Source: JBDTOX01 sp039933015 (GTDB lineage: Bacteria; Pseudomonadota; Gammaproteobacteria; Burkholderiales; Methylophilaceae). Taken from it: a DNA stretch of 30,689 nucleotides. Positions 22,955 through 30,689 of this stretch are shown here, in pieces; position 1 is the first letter of the stretch; the number at the start of each line of letters is the position of its first letter. Both the position numbers and the translations under genes were made by a program. The notes beneath the pieces were generated by a model. The model made no database searches and was not told the origin of the DNA. It saw nothing but the letters and a program-made list of their open reading frames with translations. The stretch spans positions 1 to 30,689 of the forward strand of contig JBDTOX010000121.1 of NCBI GenBank assembly GCA_039933015.1, given 5' to 3'.

Positions 22955-24045
22955 GTGGTCACCAGTTTTTTATGGGTATGTATGCTCATTAAAATTCCAA
23001 ACCCCAGCATGAGCGTCACCAAGGATGTGCCACCATAGCTAATCAAGGGTAAGGGCACGCCTACTACCGGCAATATGCCGCTGACCATGCCGATATTGAC
23101 AAACACATAAGTAAAAAAGGTCAGGGTAATACTACCAGCAAGTAAGCGGCAGAAGGTATTCTGTGCCTGTGCGGCAATTACCAGGCCGCGTGCAATAATC
23201 AGGCTGAATAGCAGCAATAGCAATAAATCGCCGAGAAGACCAAACTCCTCGCCAAATACGGCAAAAATGAAGTCCGTAGTGCGTTCAGGCAGAAAATCCA
23301 GTTGTGCTTGTGTGCCATGCAGCCAGCCTTTGCCAGCGATACCGCCTGAGCCTAGCGCAATACTGGCTTGTATGGTGTGATAGCCCGCACCCAGCGGATC
23401 CTGATAAGGGTCGAATAAAATCTCGATACGTTTTCGCTGGTAGTCATGCAGCAACGACCACATGATGGGCGCCATTGCGCCTGCGGACAACCCTATGCCT
23501 GCCAGCAGGCGCCAGCTTAGACCGGCCAGGAACAGTACATAAAAGCCGGAAGCGGCCGTCAATAAAGCCGTCCCCAAGTCCGGCTGTTTGAGAACGAAGC
23601 CCACCGGGATCACTAGCAGTAACGCAGCGATGGCATAGTCAGCAAAGCGCAGGCTGGCCTCGCGTTTGGCAAAATACCAGGCCAGCAGCAAAGGCACACC
23701 AATTTTCATGATCTCAGAAGGCTGAATGCGCACAAAACCCAGGTGCAACCAGCGTCGAGCGCCATGACTGATTTCGCCAAATAGTGCAATACCGAGCAAC
23801 AGCAGCAAGCCTAGTATGTAAAGTGGCAGTGCAATCCGCTCCCAATGCTGGGGTGGGATATTGGCGGCTACCCACATGAAGCCGAAGGCCGCCAGGATGT
23901 TGAGGCATTGCGAGCCTACACGCTCGAAACTTTGCCCGGAGGCGCTATACAGTACAAATAGCCCCACCAGTAAGGCGAAGAACAGGCAGCCCATAAGAAA
24001 AGAATCAAGGTGCTTAATAAAGCCCTGCGCTAGCGATCTAATCAT
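22951..24045 (-). CDS. rodA: Peptidoglycan glycosyltransferase RodA (MrdB)
   Basis: SEDS-family polytopic membrane glycosyltransferase of the elongasome, working with PBP2. From the ATG at 24045 it has 364 residues, near the usual 370. Family blocks are DPYQDPLGAGYHTIQASIALGSGG, DFIFAVFGEEFGLLG and the C-terminal VVGVPLPLISYGGTSLVTLMLGFGILMS. The upstream frame is discarded because it only mirrors mrdA; the chosen start overlaps the mrdA end by 8 bases. The position between mrdA and rlpA is classical. Confidence 0.96.
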   Translation of the reverse strand: MIRSLAQGFIKHLDSFLMGCLFFALLVGLFVLYSASGQSFERVGSQCLNILAAFGFMWVAANIPPQHWERIALPLYILGLLLLLGIALFGEISHGARRWLHLGFVRIQPSEIMKIGVPLLLAWYFAKREASLRFADYAIAALLLVIPVGFVLKQPDLGTALLTAASGFYVLFLAGLSWRLLAGIGLSAGAMAPIMWSLLHDYQRKRIEILFDPYQDPLGAGYHTIQASIALGSGGIAGKGWLHGTQAQLDFLPERTTDFIFAVFGEEFGLLGDLLLLLLFSLIIARGLVIAAQAQNTFCRLLAGSITLTFFTYVFVNIGMVSGILPVVGVPLPLISYGGTSLVTLMLGFGILMSIHTHKKLVTT

Positions 24046-25945
24046 GTGGCTCCTCCACAACTGCCGTGGCTGGTGGGGGCGTCGGTACAGCGGGAGTCTT
24101 GCCCAGCAAATAATAATCCATGACTTTGCGCGCAATCGGGCCGCCAATCGAGCCGCCATGGCCGCCATTTTCTACAATCACGGCCACTGCGATTTTTGGG
24201 TCTTCTGCCGGTGCATAAGCAATAAACAAGGCATGATCACGGTGGCGTTCAGCGATATTGCTAGCATTGTATTTTGCATTTTGCTTGATGCCGATCACCT
24301 GCGCTGTACCGGTTTTGGCGGCAATCAGGTATGGGCTTCCCGCGCCGACGCTGGCCGCGGTTCCGCCTGGTAGGGTAACGTCCATCATGGCGCGTCTTAC
24401 CAAGGCTATATTTTCAGGCTTGAGCGGGATCTTATCCACGGTGGTGATGGGCATGGGGCGGCTAATCCCGCTGCTATTTTCCTGAATACTGGCAACCAGG
24501 TGCGGACGCATCGCTACCCCATTATTGGCCAGAATCGCAGTTGCCTGTGCCAATTGCATAGGCGTTACTAGCGTGTAGCCTTGGCCTATGCCAGTAATCA
24601 CGGTTTCGCCCGGATACCATTTTTGTTTCCAGCGTTTCCATTTCCACTCGGGGGTGGGTAATAAACCGCCGATTTCGCCTGCGATATCAATGCCACTTTT
24701 TTTGCCAAAGCCAAAATGACTGATAAAGGAAGTCAGGCGCTCAATACCCAAATCCATGGCCAGGCCATAGAAAAAGGTATCGCAGGAAACCGTGATCGCA
24801 CGTTGTACGTCAACCTGCCCATGGCCCCCCGGCTTCCAGTCGCGATAGCGGTGAGAGCTGCCAGGCAGCTGGTAAAATCCGGCATCACTAATGCTGAAAG
24901 GCGGTCCACGCTTATCATTCTCCAGCCCGGCCATGGCTACAAAAGGCTTGAAAGTGGAGCCGGGCGGATAAATACCGCGCAAGGGGCGGTTGATTAATGG
25001 TCTATCCAGCGAGTCATTGAGTGCTTTCCAGCTGTCGGTATCGATACCGTCTACGAATAGATTGGGGTCGAATGTCGGCTGGCTGACATAAGCCAGTACC
25101 TCGCCATTACTCGGATTAATCGCAACCAGGGCGCCGCGGTACTCACCAAAAGCTTGTTCGGCAATGCTCTGCAGTTTGCTATCTACCGATAAAATCAGGT
25201 TGTCACCGGGCACCGGCGCGGTGCTGGATAAAACCCGCACGGCATGGCCATCGGCATTAATTTCAACTTGCTGAAAACCGGTGGTGCCATGCAAATTACT
25301 TTCGTAATACTGCTCCAGTCCGCTTTTGCCAATATGATCGGAACCTTTGTAATTGGAAAGATCGCCAGATTCTTCCAGGGCGTTGAGGTCGGTGTCATTA
25401 ATGCGGCCGATATAGCCAATCAGATGCGAGCCCAGGCTGTTTTGCGGATAATGGCGAAACAGGCGTGATTTGATTTCTACACCAGGGAAGCGGTAACGAT
25501 TTACCGCGAATCGGGCCGCCTCTACTTCGTTCAAGTGTGTGCGTAGCGGGATGCTCTCAAAATTATGGCTTTGTTCACGCAGTTTTTTGAAACGCTTGCG
25601 GTCAGTCGGGCTGACTTCCACCAGCTTGCTGATTTCAGTAATGGTGGATTCCAGGTTTTTTATCTTGGAAGGTGTGAGTTCCAGGGTGTAAACGAAAAAA
25701 TTGTGCGCCAGCACAACGCCATTACGGTCAAGTATCAAGCCCCGATTGGGCACGATGGGTACAAGTGAAATCCGGTTATTTTCAGCCATGGTTTGAAAAT
25801 AATCATATTTCAGCATTTGCAGATAAAAGAAACGACCTGCCAGCGCGCCGAAGCACAGCAGTATGATAATGGCAGCTACGCCCAGGCGCCCGCGAAAATA
25901 ATATTGTTCGTGCCGGTAATTTTTAACTTCTGAACGCGATTTCAC
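24038..25945 (-). CDS. mrdA: Penicillin-binding protein 2 (transpeptidase)
   Basis: Class B transpeptidase that crosslinks side-wall peptidoglycan with RodA. I start it at a GTG (25945), 5 bases after the mreD stop, giving 635 residues. This puts the active-site Ser330 (STFK 330-333) and Lys544 of KTG (544-546) at the same numbers as in E. coli PBP2; the second motif is SCD (387-389). One membrane helix lies at about 22-39, followed by the pedestal domain (NRGLILDRNGVVLAHN). An upstream GTG at 26008 would add 21 residues inside mreD and is less likely. Confidence 0.95.
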   Translation of the reverse strand: MKSRSEVKNYRHEQYYFRGRLGVAAIIILLCFGALAGRFFYLQMLKYDYFQTMAENNRISLVPIVPNRGLILDRNGVVLAHNFFVYTLELTPSKIKNLESTITEISKLVEVSPTDRKRFKKLREQSHNFESIPLRTHLNEVEAARFAVNRYRFPGVEIKSRLFRHYPQNSLGSHLIGYIGRINDTDLNALEESGDLSNYKGSDHIGKSGLEQYYESNLHGTTGFQQVEINADGHAVRVLSSTAPVPGDNLILSVDSKLQSIAEQAFGEYRGALVAINPSNGEVLAYVSQPTFDPNLFVDGIDTDSWKALNDSLDRPLINRPLRGIYPPGSTFKPFVAMAGLENDKRGPPFSISDAGFYQLPGSSHRYRDWKPGGHGQVDVQRAITVSCDTFFYGLAMDLGIERLTSFISHFGFGKKSGIDIAGEIGGLLPTPEWKWKRWKQKWYPGETVITGIGQGYTLVTPMQLAQATAILANNGVAMRPHLVASIQENSSGISRPMPITTVDKIPLKPENIALVRRAMMDVTLPGGTAASVGAGSPYLIAAKTGTAQVIGIKQNAKYNASNIAERHRDHALFIAYAPAEDPKIAVAVIVENGGHGGSIGGPIARKVMDYYLLGKTPAVPTPPPATAVVEEPHD

Positions 25946-25950
25946 TGCTG

Positions 25951-26430
25951 TTAGTTCTGGTGAGAATGGCTGTGAGCGCCAATACGGGAAGACATGGCGA
26001 GTTGCCACAGCAGAATGCTGCTGATGCAGGGCAGAAAGAAGTTCCAGCCGGGGCTTTCGCCGCCGGCAAACAGCTTGAGTACAAAGAGCATGATTTGCGT
26101 CAGCAATAACAATGCAAATACATAGCCAGCTTGTTGCCCTGGGTTAAAAAGCGTCATGCGGCGTTGATAACTCACTGCAAAAAAAGCGGTGAGGGAGTAG
26201 GCTAGGGCATGTTGCCCAAACAGGCCGCCAGTGGCGAGGTCAACCACGAGTCCGGCAAACCAGGCTGTGCCGATATTACAGAGGTGTGGCGCACGTAATA
26301 GCCAATACAGCACCACCAGTAAAACAAAATCAGGGCGCAGCAACAGGCCCCAGCCACTCCATGGCAGCAGCTCGCCCAGCAATGCCAGCAGCAACGAAAA
26401 ATAAAGGGATATCAGGCTAATGGGCTGCAT
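25951..26430 (-). CDS. mreD: Rod shape-determining protein MreD
   Basis: A 159-residue inner-membrane protein with about five helices that links MreC and the elongasome enzymes. MQPISLISLYFSLLLALL at the N-terminus, LRPDFVLLVVLYWLL and GLVVDLATGGLFGQHALAYS are typical MreD segments. The ATG at 26430 overlaps the mreC end by 14 bases; a GTG at 26466 in the same frame is less likely. Its position is conserved between mreC and mrdA. Confidence 0.93.
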   Translation of the reverse strand: MQPISLISLYFSLLLALLGELLPWSGWGLLLRPDFVLLVVLYWLLRAPHLCNIGTAWFAGLVVDLATGGLFGQHALAYSLTAFFAVSYQRRMTLFNPGQQAGYVFALLLLTQIMLFVLKLFAGGESPGWNFFLPCISSILLWQLAMSSRIGAHSHSHQN

Positions 26431-27382
26431 GAGGTGGTGCTGGAGCTGCGCGTTTAGGAGTTGCACCTATACTGGAGCTGCGGGAAGTGGCAGCCGCACC
26501 ACGCGCTCCAGTGATGGTGCCGCTAGGGGTTTCCGTTTTGGGAATGCCAAGCAGGAGTACCTGCCGGTGGTTTTCAATACCGGCTATCGGGGTGCAGGTA
26601 ATTTGTGCAAAAGGCGAGCCGGGGTTGCGCTCAATCTGCGTTACTGTTGCAACGGCCAGACCCGTGGGATAAACCCCATCAATCCCCGAGGTAATGAGTT
26701 TGTCGCCTTTGCGGATATCAACATTGGCGGGCAGGTTAGGCAAATCGATGGTCGTGTCGCGTCCATGGCCAAAAGCGATGGCACGCAAACTGTTACGCTC
26801 AATCTGTATCGGAATCGCCAAGTCCCTATCAGTAATCAAGGTAACCTCGCTGCTGAAGGGGTAAACACGCGTCACTTGACCGATGACGCCAGCGCCATCC
26901 ACAACGGCTTGGCCGGCGACGATGTCCTGCCTGGAGCCAAGATTTACCACTACCTTATGTGTGAAAGGGTCGCGTCCCATGTGCAGGACTTCACCTAATC
27001 TTGCCGGTTGCGTCAATGCCTGTGCCGCACCTAGCAGATTACGCAGGTGCTCATTCTCTGCCTTCAGGGATTGCAAACGCTGCAAATCTACGCTTTGTGT
27101 CAGCGCTTGCTGCATGAGCCGGCGATTGTCCTTGAGCAGGGTATCGTGGGTGACCAGATATTCTTTAGTGCCTAAATACAGGTTTGAGGGTGCATTAGCG
27201 ACGATTTGCAGCGGCTGCAGCAGCGCGATAAGGCCTTGGCGGACTTCAGTCAAGTAGTGCAGGCGGGAATCGGTTGCCATCAAGGCCAAGGAAACGGCAG
27301 CGAAAAAAACCAGCCGGGCAAAGGAGCTGGGGCCACGAACGAAGAAGGCCGGGGTTTGTTGATGTTCCATGGCGCGCGGCAT
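26417..27382 (-). CDS. mreC: Rod shape-determining protein MreC
   Basis: A 321-residue bitopic periplasmic scaffold of the elongasome. An N-terminal membrane helix (about 22-38) is followed by a coiled coil (about 70-120, with RLQSLKAENEHLRNLLGAA) and the beta-rich MreC domain with GQAVVDGAGVIGQVTRVYPF and GDKLITSGIDGVYPTGLAVA. The C-terminus is Ala/Pro/Thr-rich and probably disordered. ATG codons at 27382 and 27370 are both possible; neither has a clear ribosome-binding site. It follows mreB after a terminator. Confidence 0.94.
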   Translation of the reverse strand: MPRAMEHQQTPAFFVRGPSSFARLVFFAAVSLALMATDSRLHYLTEVRQGLIALLQPLQIVANAPSNLYLGTKEYLVTHDTLLKDNRRLMQQALTQSVDLQRLQSLKAENEHLRNLLGAAQALTQPARLGEVLHMGRDPFTHKVVVNLGSRQDIVAGQAVVDGAGVIGQVTRVYPFSSEVTLITDRDLAIPIQIERNSLRAIAFGHGRDTTIDLPNLPANVDIRKGDKLITSGIDGVYPTGLAVATVTQIERNPGSPFAQITCTPIAGIENHRQVLLLGIPKTETPSGTITGARGAAATSRSSSIGATPKRAAPAPPHAAH

Positions 27383-27415
27383 TTTCGGTCGGCTCTAGCT
27401 TCAAACTGTGTTACG

Positions 27416-27441
27416 AAAAACAGGCCGTTTTGTGCGGCCTG
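27416..27441 (-). terminator. Rho-independent terminator between mreB and mreC
   Basis: CAGGCCG (27421-27427) and CGGCCTG (27435-27441) form a perfect 7-bp GC-rich stem with a 7-base loop. On the minus strand it is followed at once by TTTTT (27416-27420). It lies 29 bases past the mreB stop, inside the gap before mreC. Confidence 0.85.
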
Positions 27442-27470
27442 CAGTGCGAATCAATATTTGTGGGCAGGCA

Positions 27471-28514
27471 TCACTCAAAGGCAAATACATTGCCCAGTTT
27501 GTCCATTTCTTCCAATGCACGGCCGCCGCCGCGAGCCACACAGGTGAGCGGGTCTTCCGCCACGATCACCGGCAAGCCAGTTTCTTCCATGAGCAAGCGG
27601 TCCAGGTCGCGTAACAGGGCGCCACCGCCAGTTACCACCATGCCTTTTTCCGCGATGTCCGCACCCAGTTCAGGCGGCGTTTGCTCCAGCGCTGATTTAA
27701 CGGCGCCGACGATGGAGTTGAGCGGCTCGGTCAAAGCTTCCAGGATTTCGTTGCTGGAAATCGTGAATTTGCGTGGCAAGCCTTCAGCCAGATTGCGGCC
27801 TATGACTTCCATTTCCAGCACCTCGGACCCGGGGAATGCGGAGCCAATGTTCTTTTTAATCAACTCTGCAGTAGGCTCGGAAATCTGCATGCCGTAGTTG
27901 CGGCGGATATAGTCAATGATGGCCTGGTCAAATTTATCGCCGCCTACGCGCTCGGATTTGGCGTAAACAATGCCGCCCAGCGAAATTATGCCAACTTCAG
28001 TGGTACCGCCGCCTATGTCTACGATCATGGAGCCAGTGGCCTCTGCCACCGGCATATCGGCACCAATTGCGGCTGCCATCGGTTCTTCAATCAGATAAAC
28101 TTTTCTTGCACCCGCGCCTATGGCCGATTCGCGAATGGCGCGACGTTCCACCTGGGTAGAGCCCACTGGTACGCAAATGATGATGCGTGGGTTTGGCGAG
28201 AATAAGCGTGACTCATGAATCTTGCGAATGAAGTACTTGAGCATTTGCTCGGTAATGGTGAAATCAGCGATCACGCCGTCTTTCATGGGCCGGATGGCAG
28301 TAATGTTAGCCGGTGCGCGCCCTAGCATGCGCTTGGCTTCTATGCCGACAGCGAGCAGGGTTTTTTTCCCGGCCGGTCCGCCTTCCTGACGAATGGCAAC
28401 TACCGAAGGCTCATCAAGTACGATGCCCTTGCCACGCACGTAAATCAGCGTGTTTGCTGTGCCCAGGTCGATGGCAAGATCATTGGAAAAATAGCTATTT
28501 AAAAGACCGAACAT
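27471..28514 (-). CDS. mreB: Rod shape-determining protein MreB (bacterial actin)
   Basis: Actin-like ATPase that organises side-wall synthesis from the cytoplasmic face of the membrane. From the ATG at 28514 it has 347 residues, the E. coli length, and starts with MFGLLNSYFSNDLAIDLGTANTLIY. Phosphate-binding loops DLGTANT and DIGGGTTEVGIISLGG are intact, as is VTGGGALLRDLDRL. A longer frame with a GTG at 28544 is not family-like. It is divergent from gatC (123 bases between starts) and followed by a terminator. Confidence 0.98.
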   Translation of the reverse strand: MFGLLNSYFSNDLAIDLGTANTLIYVRGKGIVLDEPSVVAIRQEGGPAGKKTLLAVGIEAKRMLGRAPANITAIRPMKDGVIADFTITEQMLKYFIRKIHESRLFSPNPRIIICVPVGSTQVERRAIRESAIGAGARKVYLIEEPMAAAIGADMPVAEATGSMIVDIGGGTTEVGIISLGGIVYAKSERVGGDKFDQAIIDYIRRNYGMQISEPTAELIKKNIGSAFPGSEVLEMEVIGRNLAEGLPRKFTISSNEILEALTEPLNSIVGAVKSALEQTPPELGADIAEKGMVVTGGGALLRDLDRLLMEETGLPVIVAEDPLTCVARGGGRALEEMDKLGNVFAFE

Positions 28515-28592
28515 TGTGTGTGTATCCCGAGCGAGCCGCCGCACAGCATGTGAGGCATGCGGTCGCGGCTGAAGATGTGCGTAAAATCAAGC

Positions 28593-28598
28593 TATAAT
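28593..28598 (+). promoter_or_regulatory. Candidate -10 box for gatCAB
   Basis: TATAAT lies 40 bases before the gatC start. The hexamers 16-18 bases upstream are poor -35 matches. On the opposite strand the overlapping TATTAT could serve mreB, so the two promoters may share this AT-rich spot. Confidence 0.45.
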
Positions 28599-28637
28599 AA
28601 CCGATATCGCATTGAAATTTAAGATTTGGATTAGAAA

Positions 28638-28925
28638 ATGTCACTCAGCAGCACGGATGTGAAACGTATTGCGCACTTGGCGCGCATTGAAGTCAGCGAT
28701 GCCGATGTGGCAGCCTCGCTGCAAAAGCTTTCCAGCATACTTGGCCTCATCGAGCAAATGCAGGCAGTCGATACCACCGGCATAACGCCGATGTCACATG
28801 CACAGGATGTGATGCAGCGCCTGCGTGAGGATATTGTCACCGAAACCAACCAGCGTGAGTTATTCCAATCGCTAGCGCCGGCCGTGCAAAACGGCCTGTA
28901 TCTCGTCCCTAAAGTCATCGAATAA
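28638..28925 (+). CDS. gatC: Aspartyl/glutamyl-tRNA amidotransferase subunit C
   Basis: A 95-residue subunit that stabilises GatA in the GatCAB complex, which converts Glu-tRNA(Gln) and/or Asp-tRNA(Asn) to the amidated forms. MSLSSTDVKRIAHLARIEVSD at the N-terminus and LREDIVTETNQRELFQ plus the C-terminal LYLVPKVIE are family hallmarks. GatA follows after 5 bases. It is the first gene of the plus-strand operon, divergent from mreB. Confidence 0.96.
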   Translation: MSLSSTDVKRIAHLARIEVSDADVAASLQKLSSILGLIEQMQAVDTTGITPMSHAQDVMQRLREDIVTETNQRELFQSLAPAVQNGLYLVPKVIE

Positions 28926-28930
28926 AAAAC

Positions 28931-30382
28931 ATGATCAACAGTAGTATCAAACAACTGGCCGCCATGCTCGCCAGCAAGCAGATTTCTAGCGTGGAAATGA
29001 CGCGCGAATTCCTCAAGCGCATAGACCAGCACAATCCCGCAATCAATGCCTACATCTCACTCGATCGGGATAAAACGTTGACGCAGGCTGCTGCTGCCGA
29101 CCTGCGCATTGCACAAGGCAATGCTGCCCCACTAACTGGTATTCCGATCGCGCAGAAGGATATTTTCTGTGCCAAGGGCTGGAAAACCACCTGCGGCTCC
29201 AAGATGCTGGCCAATTTTACGGCACCTTACGATGCTGGCGTGATAGAGCGCTTTGATGCGACGGGTGCGGTGAATCTGGGCAAGACCAATATGGATGAGT
29301 TCGCCATGGGCTCTTCCAACGAAACTTCGCATTTCGGCAAAGTGCAAAATCCGTGGGATCGCAGCCGCGTGCCCGGCGGCAGTTCCGGCGGCAGCGCGGC
29401 GGCAGTGGCTGCACGCCTCTGTGCGGCGGCTACCGGCACCGATACCGGCGGTTCCATCCGCCAGCCCGCTGCGCTCTGCGGTTTGTCTGGCCTCAAGCCG
29501 ACATATGGCTTGGTGTCACGCTATGGCATGATCGCTTTTGCTTCATCGCTGGACCAAGCGGGGCCGATGGCGAAATCCTGTGAGGACATGGCGCTCATGA
29601 TGAATGTCATGAGCGGCTTCGATGAGCGCGATTCAACCAGTCTGGACCGCGCCAAGGAAGATTACACGCGTGACCTCAATAAGCCGCTGGCTGGGCTGCG
29701 TGTTGGTTTGCCCCAAGAGTATTTCGCCGAAGGATTGGACGGGGCAGTGGGTACAGTGGTGCAGCAGGCAATCGATGAATATCGCAAGCTGGGCGCTGAA
29801 ATGGTAGATATCAGTCTGCCCAACACCATGCTGTCGATCCCGGTGTACTACGTATTGGCCCCGGCCGAGGCTTCGAGCAACCTGTCACGTTATGATGGCG
29901 TGCGCTTCGGTCACCGCGCCGCCGAATATACTGACCTCATGGACATGTATTGCAAGAGCCGCGCGGAAGGCTTTGGCAGCGAGGTCAAGCGCCGCATTCT
30001 GATTGGTACTTACGTGCTGAGTGCAGGCTACTATGACGCCTACTATCTCAAGGCTCAGCAAATCCGTCGCCTGATTGCGCAAGATTTTACCGAAGCGTTT
30101 AAAAAATGCGACATCATCATGGGCCCTACTGCGCCTTCGACCGCTTTCAAGGCCGGTGAAAAGGCTGATGATCCGGTTGCCATGTACATGCAGGATATCT
30201 ATACGATCGCTGTGAACCTGGCGGGGTTGCCTGGCATGAGTATTCCTGCGGGTTTCAGCAACAACCTGCCTGTAGGCATGCAGATTATCGGCAACTATTT
30301 TGATGAAGCGCGCATGCTGAATGCTGGTCATGCTTATCAGCAGGTAACAGATTGGCACTTACAAATGCCGGAGGGGATCTAG
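28931..30382 (+). CDS. gatA: Aspartyl/glutamyl-tRNA amidotransferase subunit A
   Basis: Amidase-signature subunit that releases ammonia from glutamine for transfer to misacylated tRNA. In 483 residues the triad is visible as Lys76 (IPIAQKDIF), Ser151 (VPGGSSGGSAAAV) and Ser175 (TDTGGSIRQPA), each three positions earlier than in the staphylococcal enzyme. The C-terminal NLAGLPGMSIPAGF and LPVGMQIIG blocks are conserved. Length is normal. It has GatC before and GatB after (2 bases). Confidence 0.98.
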   Translation: MINSSIKQLAAMLASKQISSVEMTREFLKRIDQHNPAINAYISLDRDKTLTQAAAADLRIAQGNAAPLTGIPIAQKDIFCAKGWKTTCGSKMLANFTAPYDAGVIERFDATGAVNLGKTNMDEFAMGSSNETSHFGKVQNPWDRSRVPGGSSGGSAAAVAARLCAAATGTDTGGSIRQPAALCGLSGLKPTYGLVSRYGMIAFASSLDQAGPMAKSCEDMALMMNVMSGFDERDSTSLDRAKEDYTRDLNKPLAGLRVGLPQEYFAEGLDGAVGTVVQQAIDEYRKLGAEMVDISLPNTMLSIPVYYVLAPAEASSNLSRYDGVRFGHRAAEYTDLMDMYCKSRAEGFGSEVKRRILIGTYVLSAGYYDAYYLKAQQIRRLIAQDFTEAFKKCDIIMGPTAPSTAFKAGEKADDPVAMYMQDIYTIAVNLAGLPGMSIPAGFSNNLPVGMQIIGNYFDEARMLNAGHAYQQVTDWHLQMPEGI

Positions 30383-30384
30383 TC

Positions 30385-30689
30385 ATGGAATGGGAAGTCG
30401 TCATCGGGCTGGAAACACATACCCAGCTACAAACCAAATCCAAGATTTTTTCAGGCAGCAGTATTGCTTTTGGCGCCGCAGCTAACACGCAGACTAGTGC
30501 GGTAGATATTGCCTTGCCCGGCGTGTTGCCCGTGCTGAACAAGGAGGCCGTGCGTTGTGCGGTGAAATTCGGCTTGGCCGTCAATGCCGAGATTGCGCCG
30601 CGCTCGGTATTTGCGCGTAAGAATTATTTTTACCCAGACCTGCCCAAAGGCTATCAGATTAGCCAGTATGAGTTACCGGTAGTGGGTAA
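30385..30689 (+). CDS. gatB: Aspartyl/glutamyl-tRNA amidotransferase subunit B (5' part, cut by window edge)
   Basis: The first 101 codons are present and the frame stays open to the window end. MEWEVVIGLETHTQL, TKSKIFSGSS, the DIALPGVLPVLNKEAV block and RKNYFYPDLPKGYQISQYE are the typical GatB N-terminus, which holds the kinase/amidation site. GAGGGGAT shortly before the gatA stop can serve as ribosome-binding site for the ATG at 30385. Confidence 0.96.
   Translation, partial: MEWEVVIGLETHTQLQTKSKIFSGSSIAFGAAANTQTSAVDIALPGVLPVLNKEAVRCAVKFGLAVNAEIAPRSVFARKNYFYPDLPKGYQISQYELPVVG

Noticed and set aside
24046..24168. A 41-residue N-terminal extension of RodA.
   Set aside because: It overlaps the mrdA end in another frame, is Arg-rich and unlike RodA; the ATG at 24045 gives the normal length.
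1..30689. Search for defence systems, toxin-antitoxin pairs, CRISPR, prophage or biosynthetic clusters.
   Set aside because: All sizeable genes match household families; no tandem repeats, integrase, transposase or unexplained multi-gene block was seen.

Overview
The window comes from a Gram-negative proteobacterium, most likely a betaproteobacterium of the Nitrosomonadales type. The signs are the proteobacterial GshA family first known from acidophilic thiobacilli, the mreB/mreCD-mrdA-rodA-rlpA-dacC-dat-ybeD-lipB-lipA order with a divergent gatCAB operon, a TonB-domain protein behind mpl, and a sigma-54 controlled glnK-amtB pair. This placement is inference from gene content. No rRNA, tRNA, CRISPR array, transposase, prophage gene or other mobile element was seen. 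Almost every gene is a recognisable household gene, densely packed and frequently overlapping.

Layout. (a) 96-4245, minus strand: gshA, gshB, a lipoprotein ApbE flavin transferase, a NusG-domain-II membrane protein and a Gx-family membrane protein, read in that order with short gaps or overlaps. It combines glutathione synthesis with a periplasmic flavinylation-type module. Bases 1-95 hold no gene I can recognise. (b) 4303-6330, minus strand: glnK-amtB, with a consensus sigma-54 promoter, NtrC-like palindromes, a structured leader and a strong terminator. (c) 6503-9323, plus strand: ubiK, comM and a VIT/CCC1-type transporter gene, tightly packed. (d) 9648-13451, plus strand: a full-length cobalamin-dependent methionine synthase gene behind a long leader; a convergent EAL-HDOD signalling gene follows. 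(e) 14907-17586, plus strand: mpl, a TonB-domain protein gene and a thioredoxin-like [2Fe-2S] ferredoxin gene, overlapping by a few bases. (f) 17587-28514, minus strand: an eleven-kilobase run from mreB through the elongasome (mreC, mreD, mrdA, rodA), rlpA, dacC, a D-amino-acid transaminase, ybeD, lipB and lipA to a HIT-family gene. A terminator between mreB and mreC probably sets a higher mreB dose. (g) 28638 to the right edge, plus strand: gatC, gatA and the first 101 codons of gatB, for tRNA-dependent amidation.

How they work together. Region f is the rod-shape and peptidoglycan side-wall machinery (MreBCD, PBP2, RodA, RlpA, a DD-carboxypeptidase, probably D-glutamate/D-alanine supply) continuing into lipoate synthesis; mpl in region e adds peptidoglycan recycling. 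Region b is the nitrogen-limitation ammonium uptake unit.

I did not find an undescribed multi-gene system. The observations most worth checking are the ApbE/NusG-II/Gx module next to glutathione synthesis, the structured glnK leader with its unusual NtrC-site placement, the long metH leader, and several proteins whose usual catalytic or metal-binding residues look altered (ApbE, the EAL domain, the ferritin-like part of the VIT protein).
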